Source: Peptococcaceae bacterium | GTDB lineage: Bacteria; Bacillota; Peptococcia; Peptococcales; Peptococcaceae | Direction: 5' to 3' | Assembly: GCA_900759105.1 (NCBI GenBank) | Contig: CAAETY010000120.1 | Coordinates: forward strand, 1 to 35,780 | DNA length: 35,780 nucleotides | Shown here: positions 15,893-24,114 of the stretch, piece after piece | Numbering within the stretch: position 1 is the stretch's first letter | How the letters are laid out: every line of letters starts with the position of its first letter | Program-made: the position numbers and the translations under genes | The notes under the pieces: generated by a model | Seen by the model: only the letters and a program-made list of their open reading frames with translations | Database searches by the model: none | Told to the model about the DNA's origin: nothing

Positions 15893-16195
15893 ATGGATAT
15901 TATATTGGTCATGTGTATTGGCATTTTGGTTGGACGATTTTTAGTGCCGCAGGGAATGAAGAAGCTTAATGAACAAATTTCTATGTGCTGCACCTGGCTG
16001 CTTATTTTTGCCATGGGCGTAATGCTTGGCGAGCGTGAGGGGTTTTTGGAAGATTTATCTATGCTTGGTGTGCGTAGCTTTTTATTCTTTTTTATTCCTA
16101 CGGCGCTTTCTATCATAATTGTGTATATTTTATCAAAACGCTATATTGAGAAAAAGCATGCTTTTATTACAGCTGGGGAGGAGTTGAATCATTGA
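15893..16195 (+). CDS. lysO: LysO-type exporter, small N-terminal subunit
   Basis: 100 residues with about three membrane segments, behind AAAAGGAG. It corresponds to the first third of the roughly 300-residue E. coli L-lysine exporter LysO (YbjE, DUF340); the conserved block LLIFAMGVMLGEREGF is visible. The second part is encoded by the next gene, whose TTG start overlaps this stop by four bases, so the two products are probably made in equal amounts and assemble. A TTGACA box at 15816 may belong to its promoter, but I see no good -10. Confidence 0.85.
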   Translation: MDIILVMCIGILVGRFLVPQGMKKLNEQISMCCTWLLIFAMGVMLGEREGFLEDLSMLGVRSFLFFFIPTALSIIIVYILSKRYIEKKHAFITAGEELNH

Positions 16196-16794
16196 TTGTT
16201 GTTATAACGCTTTTTTCACTCTTTGCCGGTTTGTTTTATGGGCTTTCGGAATTTGATGTGTCTTTTATTGCAGCGATTGGCAATCATACGGACTTAATTT
16301 TATATGTGCTGATGTTTACAGTTGGTATCAGCCTTGGGATGCAACGAGGCATTGTGAGTAAGATTCGGGATTATCATTTTAAGATTTTCATCATTCCAAT
16401 CGGTGTTATTGTTGGATCCTTTGTGGGGGGCATTCTTTGCTCTCTTTTGTTCGACCTTCCGATTGGGCAAGGTGCTGCCGTTGCCAGTGGCATGGGGTGG
16501 TACAGCTTAGCTGGGGCTACTATTAGTCAAATGGCTGGTGCAGAATTGGGAAGCATTGCATTTATAAGCAACCTGATGCGAGAAATATTTTCCTTTGTAT
16601 TGATACCATTCCTTGCAGTGAAGCTCAATTATTATACATGCATTGCCTTTGCGGGTGCGACCAGCGAAGATACAACACTGCCAATGATGCTCAAATATAC
16701 CAATGAAGAAACCGTTATGCTTTCGGTTTTTAACGGCGTGATTTGTTCCGTGTTTGTGCCGTTACTGATTCCGTTTTGCTTTAGTCTGCTATAA
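16192..16794 (+). CDS. lysO: LysO-type exporter, large C-terminal subunit
   Basis: 200 residues and about five or six membrane segments. The family core GMGWYSLAGATISQMAGAELGSIAFISNLMREIFSF is present over about residues 98-135. The start is a TTG inside ATTGA, the stop region of the first gene, with GGGGAGGAG eight to nine bases upstream; no ATG is available nearby. Together the two genes equal one E. coli LysO in length. Substrate is inferred as L-lysine (or toxic analogues) from the family. No lysine riboswitch is seen upstream. Confidence 0.87.
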   Translation: MIVVITLFSLFAGLFYGLSEFDVSFIAAIGNHTDLILYVLMFTVGISLGMQRGIVSKIRDYHFKIFIIPIGVIVGSFVGGILCSLLFDLPIGQGAAVASGMGWYSLAGATISQMAGAELGSIAFISNLMREIFSFVLIPFLAVKLNYYTCIAFAGATSEDTTLPMMLKYTNEETVMLSVFNGVICSVFVPLLIPFCFSLL

Positions 16795-16799
16795 AATAT

Positions 16800-16832
16800 A
16801 CGCCGTTTCCATGGGGCAACGGCGTTTTTATT
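16800..16832 (+). terminator. Terminator after the lysO pair
   Basis: ACGCCGTT (16800-16807) pairs with AACGGCGT (16818-16825), then a T-rich tail. Confidence 0.85.
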
Positions 16833-16923
16833 TAAAAAGAGACAATAACACTTTCTTTTATATGAATGATAGTGTATACTAGACAAAACATGATAAATGA
16901 TGTCATATAGGAGTTGATACCAT

Positions 16924-17589
16924 ATGGAACGTACGATTCAGTATTCGGATAATAATTTAATTATTCAACAAGTGCTTTCTAAATTTTCGTTTTCTTTATT
17001 GTTTATGACCATAGGGATGATTGTTGGTGCATTGTTGGTGCCTCCGGGCGTGGCAGCGCTGATGCCGATTGTCTGCTTGTTTGCACTTTTGGGAGCATTT
17101 ATAGTGCGTAGAAATAAGCGTGAGGATGGGCAATTTATACTATCAATGGGCTTTGTCTATGGATTTGCTGCTTTGATGGGTGTGGGGCTTTACCCAACCA
17201 TGTTGTATTACACTCAAACAATTGGCGCAAACTTAGTTATGACTGCTTTGGGCGTGACTTTTATCTTATTCTTTGGCTTGGTTTTTTATGCGAGTCATAC
17301 TGAACGTAATTTTTTGAATTTAGGTTCAATGCTTTTTGGTGGGCTTCTTGCGTTGATTTTGGTCTCTATTGTTGGGATTTTTATTCAGGCAACGGCACTC
17401 GAAATTGCAATTACCACCGGTGGGTTGTTTATTTTTAGTGGCTATGTACTTTATGATATTCAACTAATGCGCAGTGGATTTGTTACCGAAGCTGATGTAC
17501 CGATGCTGGTATTGAATCTGTTCTTAGATTTCATTAACCTATTACTCTATGTTCTTCGATTAATCGGGATTGTTGCTAGTGACGATTGA
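16924..17589 (+). CDS. Bax inhibitor-1 / YccA family membrane protein
   Basis: 221 residues with seven predicted membrane segments. The C-terminal signature SGYVLYDIQLM followed by LFLDFINLLLYVLRLIG holds the conserved acidic residues that in B. subtilis YetJ gate a pH-sensitive calcium leak. The start follows AGGAG by ten bases; a TATACT at 16875-16880 is a likely -10. It is a single-gene unit with its own terminator. Confidence 0.9.
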   Translation: MERTIQYSDNNLIIQQVLSKFSFSLLFMTIGMIVGALLVPPGVAALMPIVCLFALLGAFIVRRNKREDGQFILSMGFVYGFAALMGVGLYPTMLYYTQTIGANLVMTALGVTFILFFGLVFYASHTERNFLNLGSMLFGGLLALILVSIVGIFIQATALEIAITTGGLFIFSGYVLYDIQLMRSGFVTEADVPMLVLNLFLDFINLLLYVLRLIGIVASDD

Positions 17590-17609
17590 TTGAGGCATCG
17601 AACAAATCT

Positions 17610-17642
17610 CACAGTTTCATTTTTATGGGACTGTGTTTTTTT
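17610..17642 (+). terminator. Terminator after the Bax inhibitor-1 family gene
   Basis: An 11-bp stem (17610-17620 with 17625-17635, two G-U pairs) with a TTTT loop and seven following T. Confidence 0.85.
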
Positions 17643-17654
17643 ATTGTCGTTTTA

Positions 17655-17663
17655 TGGTAAACT
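17655..17663 (+). promoter_or_regulatory. Extended -10 of the DUF3783 / sulfotransferase operon
   Basis: TGG followed by TAAACT fits an extended -10 (TGn plus hexamer) 27 bases before the start codon. Confidence 0.35.
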
Positions 17664-17689
17664 ATTGGACATAAAGGAGGCGTCAACCA

Positions 17690-18271
17690 ATGTTATATAT
17701 TTACAAACTGAATGCATTATCTGCCGCAGAACAGGAAGCTTTTTTGACTGCCGTAGATCGTTGCGGTGAAACGATATGCTTGATAGAAGATAATGATTTA
17801 TCTCGTACTGTAACAGAGGTTTTAGAAACCTTGACACCAATGGAAATGCGAGATTTTAAGCCATTTGCGCAGGAAGCGGGTGATCCGTTTTTACTCATGG
17901 ATGTTGATGATTTAGCATTAGATCCTATTCTTGCGGCAATGCGTGGGCATAAAATTAATATTGGCCACAAATGTATGGTTACGGACAAAAATCGTGAATG
18001 GACGATACAAAAGCTCATTGGTGATGTTGGCGAAGAACATGCGCTTATGACAGCGTTGATGAAGTTGAAGAAAATGGTAGAAGAGGCGGCTGATATCAAG
18101 GAAGAGGACGTGAATCCGCTTCTTTGGATGGCATATAGTCAAAAAAAGCTTCAAGCAGAAGACCTGCTTGCGCATATTGGTAAGGTTGAAATTCCGGTGG
18201 AGGCTGTTGAAGCGACGATGGCACAGTTGGAGCAAGCGATTCAAATGGTGCGTGGCGGAGGTATGGCATGA
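17690..18271 (+). CDS. DUF3783 domain protein
   Basis: 193 residues behind AAAGGAGG. The central block with NIGHKCMVTDKNREWTIQKL and then GDVGEEHALM matches DUF3783, whose family pattern is a strand, K-x-V-x-T-x-x-N-x-x-W-T and a terminal EEH. Function of the domain is unknown. No signal peptide or membrane segment is seen, so it is cytoplasmic. The last four bases (ATGA) overlap the start of an arylsulfate sulfotransferase-like gene, which implies a shared transcript and possibly a shared pathway. Confidence 0.8.
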   Translation: MLYIYKLNALSAAEQEAFLTAVDRCGETICLIEDNDLSRTVTEVLETLTPMEMRDFKPFAQEAGDPFLLMDVDDLALDPILAAMRGHKINIGHKCMVTDKNREWTIQKLIGDVGEEHALMTALMKLKKMVEEAADIKEEDVNPLLWMAYSQKKLQAEDLLAHIGKVEIPVEAVEATMAQLEQAIQMVRGGGMA

Positions 18272-20046
18272 GTGGTATTTTTGAGAAGCAAAGAGGCATA
18301 ACAGATGCTTTAGAAAATGCTCTTTCGGAGAATCCGGGAACTGTGTCAGAACCGGTGGTAATGGTTAACCCTTACCACTTGGCACCACTCAGTGCCTTGA
18401 TTTGTTTTATGACTGACAAGGAAGAGTCTTTTAAGGTAACCTTAAAGGATGGCGCTGGTCGAGCGTACTTGAATTACGAAAGTCCGGTAGCAAGCGCACA
18501 TCGTGTAATTGTTCCTGCCATGGTAGATGGACAAACGACAACCTTTGAAGCAATAGGGAGTAATGGGAGTGTGGTTCGTCAAGAATTACCGGTGGTAGAG
18601 CTGGAACTTCCTATGCAAATCACTCTAGAAGGAGAGGCTCCGGAGGGGACGTTGTTTTTTGCGCTTCCTGCAGATGGTGCAGGGCAACCGATTGCGGTGA
18701 ATCAATATGGGGATTTATGCTGGACATTAAATCGTCCACTGAATCATCGTTTATACTTTTTGGAAAATGGGCACATGCTCACCGGTGCGCCGCTTCAAAT
18801 GGCACCGCCGTATAGTGGGGCTGCAATCTGGGAATTGGATGCCCTTGGACACATTTATAAGGAAATACGCTTTGAAGATGGTTTTATTAGTGACTTTGCT
18901 ATTCTTGAAGATGATACGATTGTTGCGATTAGTCAATCCGCTTGGCAAGGAACTATTAGGGATACGCTGTTGTGGCTGAATCCGGAGACCGGTGTTATAG
19001 AAAAACGTTTGACGGCAGCAAGTGTTCTTGCTCCAACCGGTGGTAATGCTGGACAAACCGGGAGTGACTGGTTTCAAGGGATTAGCGTACGTTACGATAA
19101 AGAAAACGGCATGCTTTATTGGAGCAGCTTGGCGCAGGATGTTGTGATTGTGGTGAACGCGCAGACAGCAGAAGTTGAAAAAATAATCGGTCATACCGAT
19201 GGCTGGGATGAAAAGCGTGTTGTGATGAATCGTTTTACACGCCCTGTTCCTCGTGGCACATTCGAACAAGCCCATGGCGTACAATGTTTAGATGGGAAAA
19301 TTTATTATATCAATGCGAACCGTTATCCGCTTGGGAAAAAGCTTCCGTCCAATCCATATAATATCAATTGCTTGGATTTAAAAACGGGGCGTGTCTCACC
19401 GTTTATTCGTAATATAGAAGGTATTGTATCTCCTGTTTTCTGCGATTTAGAAATGTTTGGTTCGGATAAAGCACTTGTCTTAGCTGGCGGAATTAGTAAT
19501 ACAGAATCCCATGTACCGGCAGTTTTTGCACGTGAACGCCAAGAAGATATTAGCCTTTCGGCGCGGGCAATTCTATATAGTAACGGAAAAAAACAAGTAG
19601 CATGGACCTTTAACGATAATCTTGTTTATGTGGGCTTTTGGCAAGGTGGTACGGTTGTTTTTGATTTTGCTGTGACTGGTCCCGTTGGTGAATGGACACC
19701 ATCCTATGAAGTAGATATAGAACTTCCGATAACCAGTGAAAGCAAGATAGAAGCGGAGCTTGCACTGGACTTTTGGCAAGATGATGCACGCCTTTATTTG
19801 AGCGGGACTTTCTATAAAGGGGAAGCCTGTGTGTTGGTTCTGAAACAAGGCGAAGAAAGACATCAATATTTTCTTACCACAAATCGCAAACCGTTTGGTG
19901 CTGAATGGTTGTATACTTATAGTGATGGAATTGAACGTTGGCTAAATTGGGCGATTCCTTGTGTTGACCTGCATGGTGATTGGCAAGTAGAGATGATTAT
20001 CGACGATTGTCACTATTCTAGTGATGTAGTTGTTCATTTTGAATAA
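18268..20046 (+). CDS. Arylsulfate sulfotransferase (AssT)-like protein
   Basis: 592 residues. An N-terminal beta-sandwich typical of AssT (about 30-115, starting NPYHLAPLSALICF) precedes a beta-propeller (about 125-440) with family segments such as WFQGISVRYDKENGMLYWSSLAQD and FEQAHGVQCLDGKIYYINANRYP. AssT enzymes move sulfate from one phenol ester to another through a histidine, without PAPS. Compared with the E. coli enzyme as I recall it, His336 fits the second propeller His, but the position in the DWxH motif is Gln270. No signal peptide is visible, whereas the E. coli enzyme is periplasmic. It may be a cytoplasmic or inactive variant. Translation is coupled to the DUF3783 gene by a four-base overlap. 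Confidence 0.85.
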   Translation: MSGIFEKQRGITDALENALSENPGTVSEPVVMVNPYHLAPLSALICFMTDKEESFKVTLKDGAGRAYLNYESPVASAHRVIVPAMVDGQTTTFEAIGSNGSVVRQELPVVELELPMQITLEGEAPEGTLFFALPADGAGQPIAVNQYGDLCWTLNRPLNHRLYFLENGHMLTGAPLQMAPPYSGAAIWELDALGHIYKEIRFEDGFISDFAILEDDTIVAISQSAWQGTIRDTLLWLNPETGVIEKRLTAASVLAPTGGNAGQTGSDWFQGISVRYDKENGMLYWSSLAQDVVIVVNAQTAEVEKIIGHTDGWDEKRVVMNRFTRPVPRGTFEQAHGVQCLDGKIYYINANRYPLGKKLPSNPYNINCLDLKTGRVSPFIRNIEGIVSPVFCDLEMFGSDKALVLAGGISNTESHVPAVFARERQEDISLSARAILYSNGKKQVAWTFNDNLVYVGFWQGGTVVFDFAVTGPVGEWTPSYEVDIELPITSESKIEAELALDFWQDDARLYLSGTFYKGEACVLVLKQGEERHQYFLTTNRKPFGAEWLYTYSDGIERWLNWAIPCVDLHGDWQVEMIIDDCHYSSDVVVHFE

Positions 20047-20059
20047 ATAAAAGTGCAAA

Positions 20060-20096
20060 AAAATAAGCGGCTGAGAAAACTCAGTCGCTTATTTTG
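20060..20096. terminator. Bidirectional terminator between AssT-like gene and guaB
   Basis: A 16-bp stem (20060-20075 with 20080-20095, one G-U) with an AAAA loop; A-run and T-run on opposite sides serve both convergent genes. Confidence 0.9.
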
Positions 20097-20105
20097 TATT
20101 AGAAA

Positions 20106-21620
20106 TTACATATGGTTGGAGTTCAAATCGGAATTACGCAAGGTTACGTCGTGTGCGCCACCTTCTACAATGGAAGTAGCAGAAACGAGGGTCAAGCGAG
20201 CGTTTTGTTGAAGATCCTTAATGTTCATAACCCCACAGTTGCACATGGTGGAACGAATCTTACTCAAGGAAAGCTGAACGTTATCTTTCAAGGAACCAGC
20301 ATATGGAACATAGGAGTCAACGCCTTCTTCGAAGGACAGTTTGGAGTCGCCACCCATGTCGTAACGTTGCCAGTTACGTGCGCGTGCAGAACCTTCACCC
20401 CAGTATTCCTTCATATAGTTGCCACCGATACGAACGCGGTTAGATGGGCTTTCATCAAAACGCGCGAAGTAACGACCCAACATGATGAAGTCGGCACCCA
20501 TAGCCAAAGCCAAGGTCATATGGTAGTCATATACAATCCCACCGTCGGAGCAGATAGGAATGTAAATGCCGGTTTCTTCGAAATACTCATCTCTTGCTTT
20601 AGCAACTTCGATAACAGCGGTTGCTTGACCACGGCCAATCCCTTTTTGTTCACGAGTGATGCAGATAGAACCGCCACCGATACCAACCTTAACGAAGTCA
20701 GCGCCTGCTTCAGCTAAGTAACGGAAGCCTTCAGCGTCTACAACGTTACCGGCACCGACCTTTACGGTGTCACCGTAGGTTTCGCGAATCCAATCTAAGG
20801 TAATCTTTTGCCATTCGGTGTAACCTTCAGAGGAGTCGATGGTCAAAATATCAACGCCTGCGTCAACGAGGGCAGGAACACGTTCCTTGAAGTCGCGGGT
20901 GTTAATCCCGGCACCGACCATGTAACGCTTAGAAACGTCATCCAAAAGTTCCAATGGGTTTTCTTTGTTGGAATCGTAGTCTTTGCGGAAAATGATATAA
21001 AGAAGGTTTTGATTATCATCAACAATTGGGAGTTGGTTGAGCTTATGTTCCCAAATTAAGTCGTTTGCTTCAGGCAAGGTGGTATTTTCGTGACCAACGA
21101 TTAATTGATCATAAGGAGTCATGAATTCTTGCACTTGGGTGTCACGTGGGGTACGGGACAAACGATAGTCGCGGCTGGTAACAATCCCGAGAAGCTTACC
21201 GTTAGGGGAGCCGTCTTCGGTAACAGCCATAGTGCTGTGGCCGGTCTTTTCGCGAAGTACAAGCACATCAGCGAGGGTATCGGTAGGACGCAAGTTGGCA
21301 TCAGAAATAACGAAACCTGCTTTGTGGTTCTTTACACGGCGAACCATGTTTGCTTGGCTTTCAATGGATTGGGAACCAAAAATGAAGGACAAACCACCTT
21401 CCTTTGCAAGTGCGATACCGAGCGTATCATTGGAAACAGCCTGCATAACTGCGGATACCAAAGGAATGTTCAAAGAAAGTGCTGGTTCTTCGCCTTTCTT
21501 ATACTTTACAAGCGGGGTTTTCAAGCTAACATTTGCTGGGATGCAATCCTTGGAGGTAAAACCAGGGATAAGAAGATATTCGTTAAATGTACGTGATGGT
21601 TCATCGTAAATGATTGCCAT
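20106..21620 (-). CDS. guaB: IMP dehydrogenase
   Basis: 504 residues with GAAAGGAG upstream. It oxidises IMP to XMP with NAD, the committing step of GMP synthesis. The catalytic Cys320 lies in GIGGGSICITREQ; the CBS pair is about 104-225; the flap Arg419-Tyr420 (NWQRYDMGG) is present. Sequence and length agree closely, with a constant offset of one, with the Tritrichomonas foetus enzyme (503 residues, Cys319, Arg418-Tyr419) as I recall it, rather than with the roughly 488-residue B. subtilis type. The gene stands alone, convergent with the AssT-like gene. Confidence 0.95.
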   Translation of the reverse strand: MAIIYDEPSRTFNEYLLIPGFTSKDCIPANVSLKTPLVKYKKGEEPALSLNIPLVSAVMQAVSNDTLGIALAKEGGLSFIFGSQSIESQANMVRRVKNHKAGFVISDANLRPTDTLADVLVLREKTGHSTMAVTEDGSPNGKLLGIVTSRDYRLSRTPRDTQVQEFMTPYDQLIVGHENTTLPEANDLIWEHKLNQLPIVDDNQNLLYIIFRKDYDSNKENPLELLDDVSKRYMVGAGINTRDFKERVPALVDAGVDILTIDSSEGYTEWQKITLDWIRETYGDTVKVGAGNVVDAEGFRYLAEAGADFVKVGIGGGSICITREQKGIGRGQATAVIEVAKARDEYFEETGIYIPICSDGGIVYDYHMTLALAMGADFIMLGRYFARFDESPSNRVRIGGNYMKEYWGEGSARARNWQRYDMGGDSKLSFEEGVDSYVPYAGSLKDNVQLSLSKIRSTMCNCGVMNIKDLQQNARLTLVSATSIVEGGAHDVTLRNSDLNSNHM

Positions 21621-21667
21621 GACTGAGCTCCTTTCAAAATATATAATAATTTAACAATAATAAAAGA

Positions 21668-22051
21668 TTACTTTTCTACGCCATGATTTGGAGGCAAGAT
21701 TTCAATCCAATAGTTATCCGGGTCTGCAATGAAATAAATCCCCATAGCAGGGTTTTCATACACGACACAGTCAAGGACCTTGTGCATAGCATAAGCTGCT
21801 GCAAAATCGTCGACTTCAAGTGCCAAATGGAATTCGTTTTCACCGAGATTATAAGGTTGTGGATGATCGCGCAACCAAGTGAGTTCGAGCTGATGCTTGC
21901 TTTCTCCATCACTGAGATAAACGATGATAAAGCTACCGTCCTCACTTTCGATACGGCGTGCTTCCTTTAAGCCAAGCGCTCTTTCGTAAAATGCGAGACT
22001 ATTTTCCAAATCCGTCACATTGATGTTGTTGTGTAAGAAAGAAAATTTCAT
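21668..22051 (-). CDS. gloA: Lactoylglutathione lyase-like glyoxalase (VOC family)
   Basis: 127 residues from the ATG at 22051, behind GAGGAGGAG; a longer frame upstream has no such site. The four metal ligands of glyoxalase I are seen: His7, Glu56, His75 and Glu117 (DNYWIEI). The family converts the methylglyoxal hemithioacetal to a lactoyl thioester; the thiol used by this organism is unknown. It is divergent from dnaB. Confidence 0.88.
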   Translation of the reverse strand: MKFSFLHNNINVTDLENSLAFYERALGLKEARRIESEDGSFIIVYLSDGESKHQLELTWLRDHPQPYNLGENEFHLALEVDDFAAAYAMHKVLDCVVYENPAMGIYFIADPDNYWIEILPPNHGVEK

Positions 22052-22200
22052 GGAAATGTGCTCCTCCTCTATGGTCATTAATATCTCTTATTCTAGCATA
22101 AATTGCACCGTAAGACATAGTAAAAATGGTTATGAATTGAAGCAAAAGGATGAATATTTTTTGTTAGAAAAGATAACTGCTAGGATAATCAGTTTGATGA

Positions 22201-22209
22201 TGTTATACT
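22201..22209 (+). promoter_or_regulatory. Extended -10 upstream of dnaB
   Basis: TGT followed by TATACT (22204-22209) matches an extended -10; a clear -35 is not seen. The ribosome site is an unusual run of seven G (22225-22231). Confidence 0.45.
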
Positions 22210-22239
22210 GTGACTAAGTATTATGGGGGGGCATATGTC

Positions 22240-23589
22240 ATGAGTGAAATTTTTGTGGAAAAAAATGTTCCATATGCTGAAGAAGCTGAAGCCGGTATTA
22301 TTTCAGCGATATTTAAAGATCGCGAAGTCATTCAAGATGTCGTGCAGATGATTAATGAAAGTGACTTCTATAAAATAGAAAATGCAACGCTTTACAAAGC
22401 GATGCTTGAGCTTGATGAAAACGGCCAAAGCATCGACTTGGTCACCATGACGGATAAGCTACGCAAGGAGAATCTTTTAGAGAAAGCCGGCGGGGTGCTT
22501 TATTTAGGGCAAATCGCTGCAGCACCAAGTACAGTCTATAATATCAAGCAGTATGCAAAGATTGTGCAAGAAAAATCTACTATGCGTCAACTTATTAAGA
22601 TTACGGACCGTATTCGTAATCGCTGTTATGAAGACGCTGAACCAATCGAAAGTATTTTAGATGATTCTGAGCGATTAGTTTTGGACATTTCAAAGGGACG
22701 TCAACGCAATGATGTTAGTCGTGTAGATGAAATTGTTGCGCGAAACTTAGAAATGATTGAGGAAGCCAGTAAGCTTTCGGACGATATTACCGGTGTGCCA
22801 TCAGGTTTTATCGATCTAGATCATATGACCAATGGTTGGCAAAAGTCTGATCTAATAATATTAGCGGCCCGCCCTGCAATGGGGAAAACCGCACTTTGCT
22901 TGAATATGGCTGCCAATGCCGCGGTGGATTATCATCAGCCGGTTGCTATCTTTAGTCTTGAAATGAGTAAGGAGCAGCTTGTGCAGAGAATGCTAGCTGC
23001 TGCTGCACGTATTGACCAAAAACGTTTGCGTACGGGGCAACTCAATGCCGATGAATGGGGTGCATTTCTACAAAAAATTGGACCACTATCCAGTGCACCG
23101 ATTTATATTGATGATACACCGGCAATCACTATTCGTGAATTGCGTGCGAAGGCGCGCCGCTTACAAAGTCGTGAAGGAAATCTCGGAATGATTCTTTTGG
23201 ACTATTTGCAACTCATGGGAGGTAGCGGTAATAGTGAAAACCGTCAACAGGAGGTTTCTGAAATCTCTCGTTCATTAAAAGCACTTGCCCGTGAACTGCA
23301 GGTTCCAATCATTGCCTTGTCGCAGCTAAGCCGTACGGTTGAACAAACCAAAGATAAGAAACCACAGCTCAGCCATTTGCGTGAATCAGGTTCTTTGGAA
23401 CAGGATGCCGATATTGTGCTCTTTATTCATCGCGAAGAATACTACAATGAAAATACCGATCGTCGAGGCATTGCAGATATTATTATTGCAAAACACAGAA
23501 ATGGGCCGACAGGAACGGTTGAACTTGCGTTTCAAAATGAACTCACCAGATTTGATAATCTGGTGCGTGATGGAAGCTATCCTTATTGA
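22240..23589 (+). CDS. dnaB: Replicative DNA helicase DnaB
   Basis: 449 residues from the ATG at 22240; the in-frame GTG at 22210 lies at the likely -10 and is rejected. The N-terminal helical domain (1-105) is followed by a linker and a RecA-like motor with Walker A ARPAMGKT (210-217), MILLDYLQLM as Walker B, and the DnaB4 block SQLSRTVEQTKDKKPQLSHLRESG nearby. It unwinds DNA ahead of the replisome as a hexamer. In many Bacillota dnaB sits near rplI and purA; here it is a single gene next to a glyoxalase. Confidence 0.95.
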   Translation: MSEIFVEKNVPYAEEAEAGIISAIFKDREVIQDVVQMINESDFYKIENATLYKAMLELDENGQSIDLVTMTDKLRKENLLEKAGGVLYLGQIAAAPSTVYNIKQYAKIVQEKSTMRQLIKITDRIRNRCYEDAEPIESILDDSERLVLDISKGRQRNDVSRVDEIVARNLEMIEEASKLSDDITGVPSGFIDLDHMTNGWQKSDLIILAARPAMGKTALCLNMAANAAVDYHQPVAIFSLEMSKEQLVQRMLAAAARIDQKRLRTGQLNADEWGAFLQKIGPLSSAPIYIDDTPAITIRELRAKARRLQSREGNLGMILLDYLQLMGGSGNSENRQQEVSEISRSLKALARELQVPIIALSQLSRTVEQTKDKKPQLSHLRESGSLEQDADIVLFIHREEYYNENTDRRGIADIIIAKHRNGPTGTVELAFQNELTRFDNLVRDGSYPY

Positions 23590-23650
23590 TGCGTGCTGGA
23601 CTAGTAAAGCGAGAAGATAGCACAATAACTATTATAATAGATGCTTTTAG

Positions 23651-23698
23651 ACTCCTTTTATAATGGGAAATGATTCTTCATTATGAAAGGAGTTTTTT
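23651..23698 (+). terminator. Terminator after dnaB
   Basis: A 15-bp stem (23651-23665 with 23679-23693, one G-U) with a 13-base loop, then six T. Confidence 0.9.
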
Positions 23699-23838
23699 AC
23701 AAGCAATTGAAAGTACAGTTACTTGTAAAAAAAACAAAAAATCGAATGATAACTTAAATGATTTATATACATAGGTAATCTTTATAGATGTAAAATAGTG
23801 ACAATGTATACCTAAACGGGGAATTATCTTGCATATTA

Positions 23839-23853
23839 ATATTGTGACAATAT
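23839..23853. promoter_or_regulatory. 15-base perfect palindrome
   Basis: ATATTGT-G-ACAATAT. A GTGACAAT also occurs about 50 bases upstream. It resembles a repressor operator; the protein is unknown. Confidence 0.4.
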
Positions 23854-23926
23854 GATAAGATTCACAAAAAATAAAAAGTGGGGGGTGATAGGTGGGGCGC
23901 GGTATTGGCTGATTTATGAACAGTAA

Positions 23927-23942
23927 AATTGGTGAACCAATT
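23927..23942. promoter_or_regulatory. 16-base palindrome AATTGGT-GA-ACCAATT
   Basis: Perfect 7-bp arms around GA (23927-23933 with 23936-23942). The 2-base spacer is too tight for a comfortable RNA hairpin, so a DNA operator is more likely. Confidence 0.4.
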
Positions 23943-24064
23943 AGAAAAAGGTCTATCTAAATAAAGAAATGGCTTTATTGACGCTTTCTTAATACGAATT
24001 TTTGTCATTATTTTTAAGGTCGCAATTATGTGAAAGATATGATAAATTAAAAGGGTAGATTAAC

Positions 24065-24089
24065 GATCAAGGAAAACTGATCTTTTTTT
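24065..24089 (+). terminator. Weak attenuator-like hairpin before the aminotransferase gene
   Basis: GATCA (24065-24069) and TGATC (24078-24082) followed by seven T, 25 bases before the start codon. The stem is only 5 bp, so termination efficiency is doubtful. Confidence 0.3.
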
Positions 24090-24114
24090 ATTTAGAAAGA
24101 ATGAGGTGTACTTC

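Larger units (their letters stand above)
23699..24114 (+). other. Long untranslated stretch before the aminotransferase gene
   Basis: About 415 bases with no credible gene. It holds a 15-base palindrome (23839-23853), a G-rich patch (23879-23902), a 16-base palindrome (23927-23942) and a small hairpin followed by seven T (24065-24089) just before the ribosome site. A -10-like TATGAT at about 24037 is possible. This may be a regulatory leader, but I do not recognise a known riboswitch. Confidence 0.45.

Noticed and set aside
23843..23875. Rex- or CRP/FNR-like site (TTGTGA ... TCACAA)
   Set aside because: The half-sites are 14 bases apart, too far for Rex (8-4-8) or CRP/FNR spacing; the 15-base palindrome is a better description.
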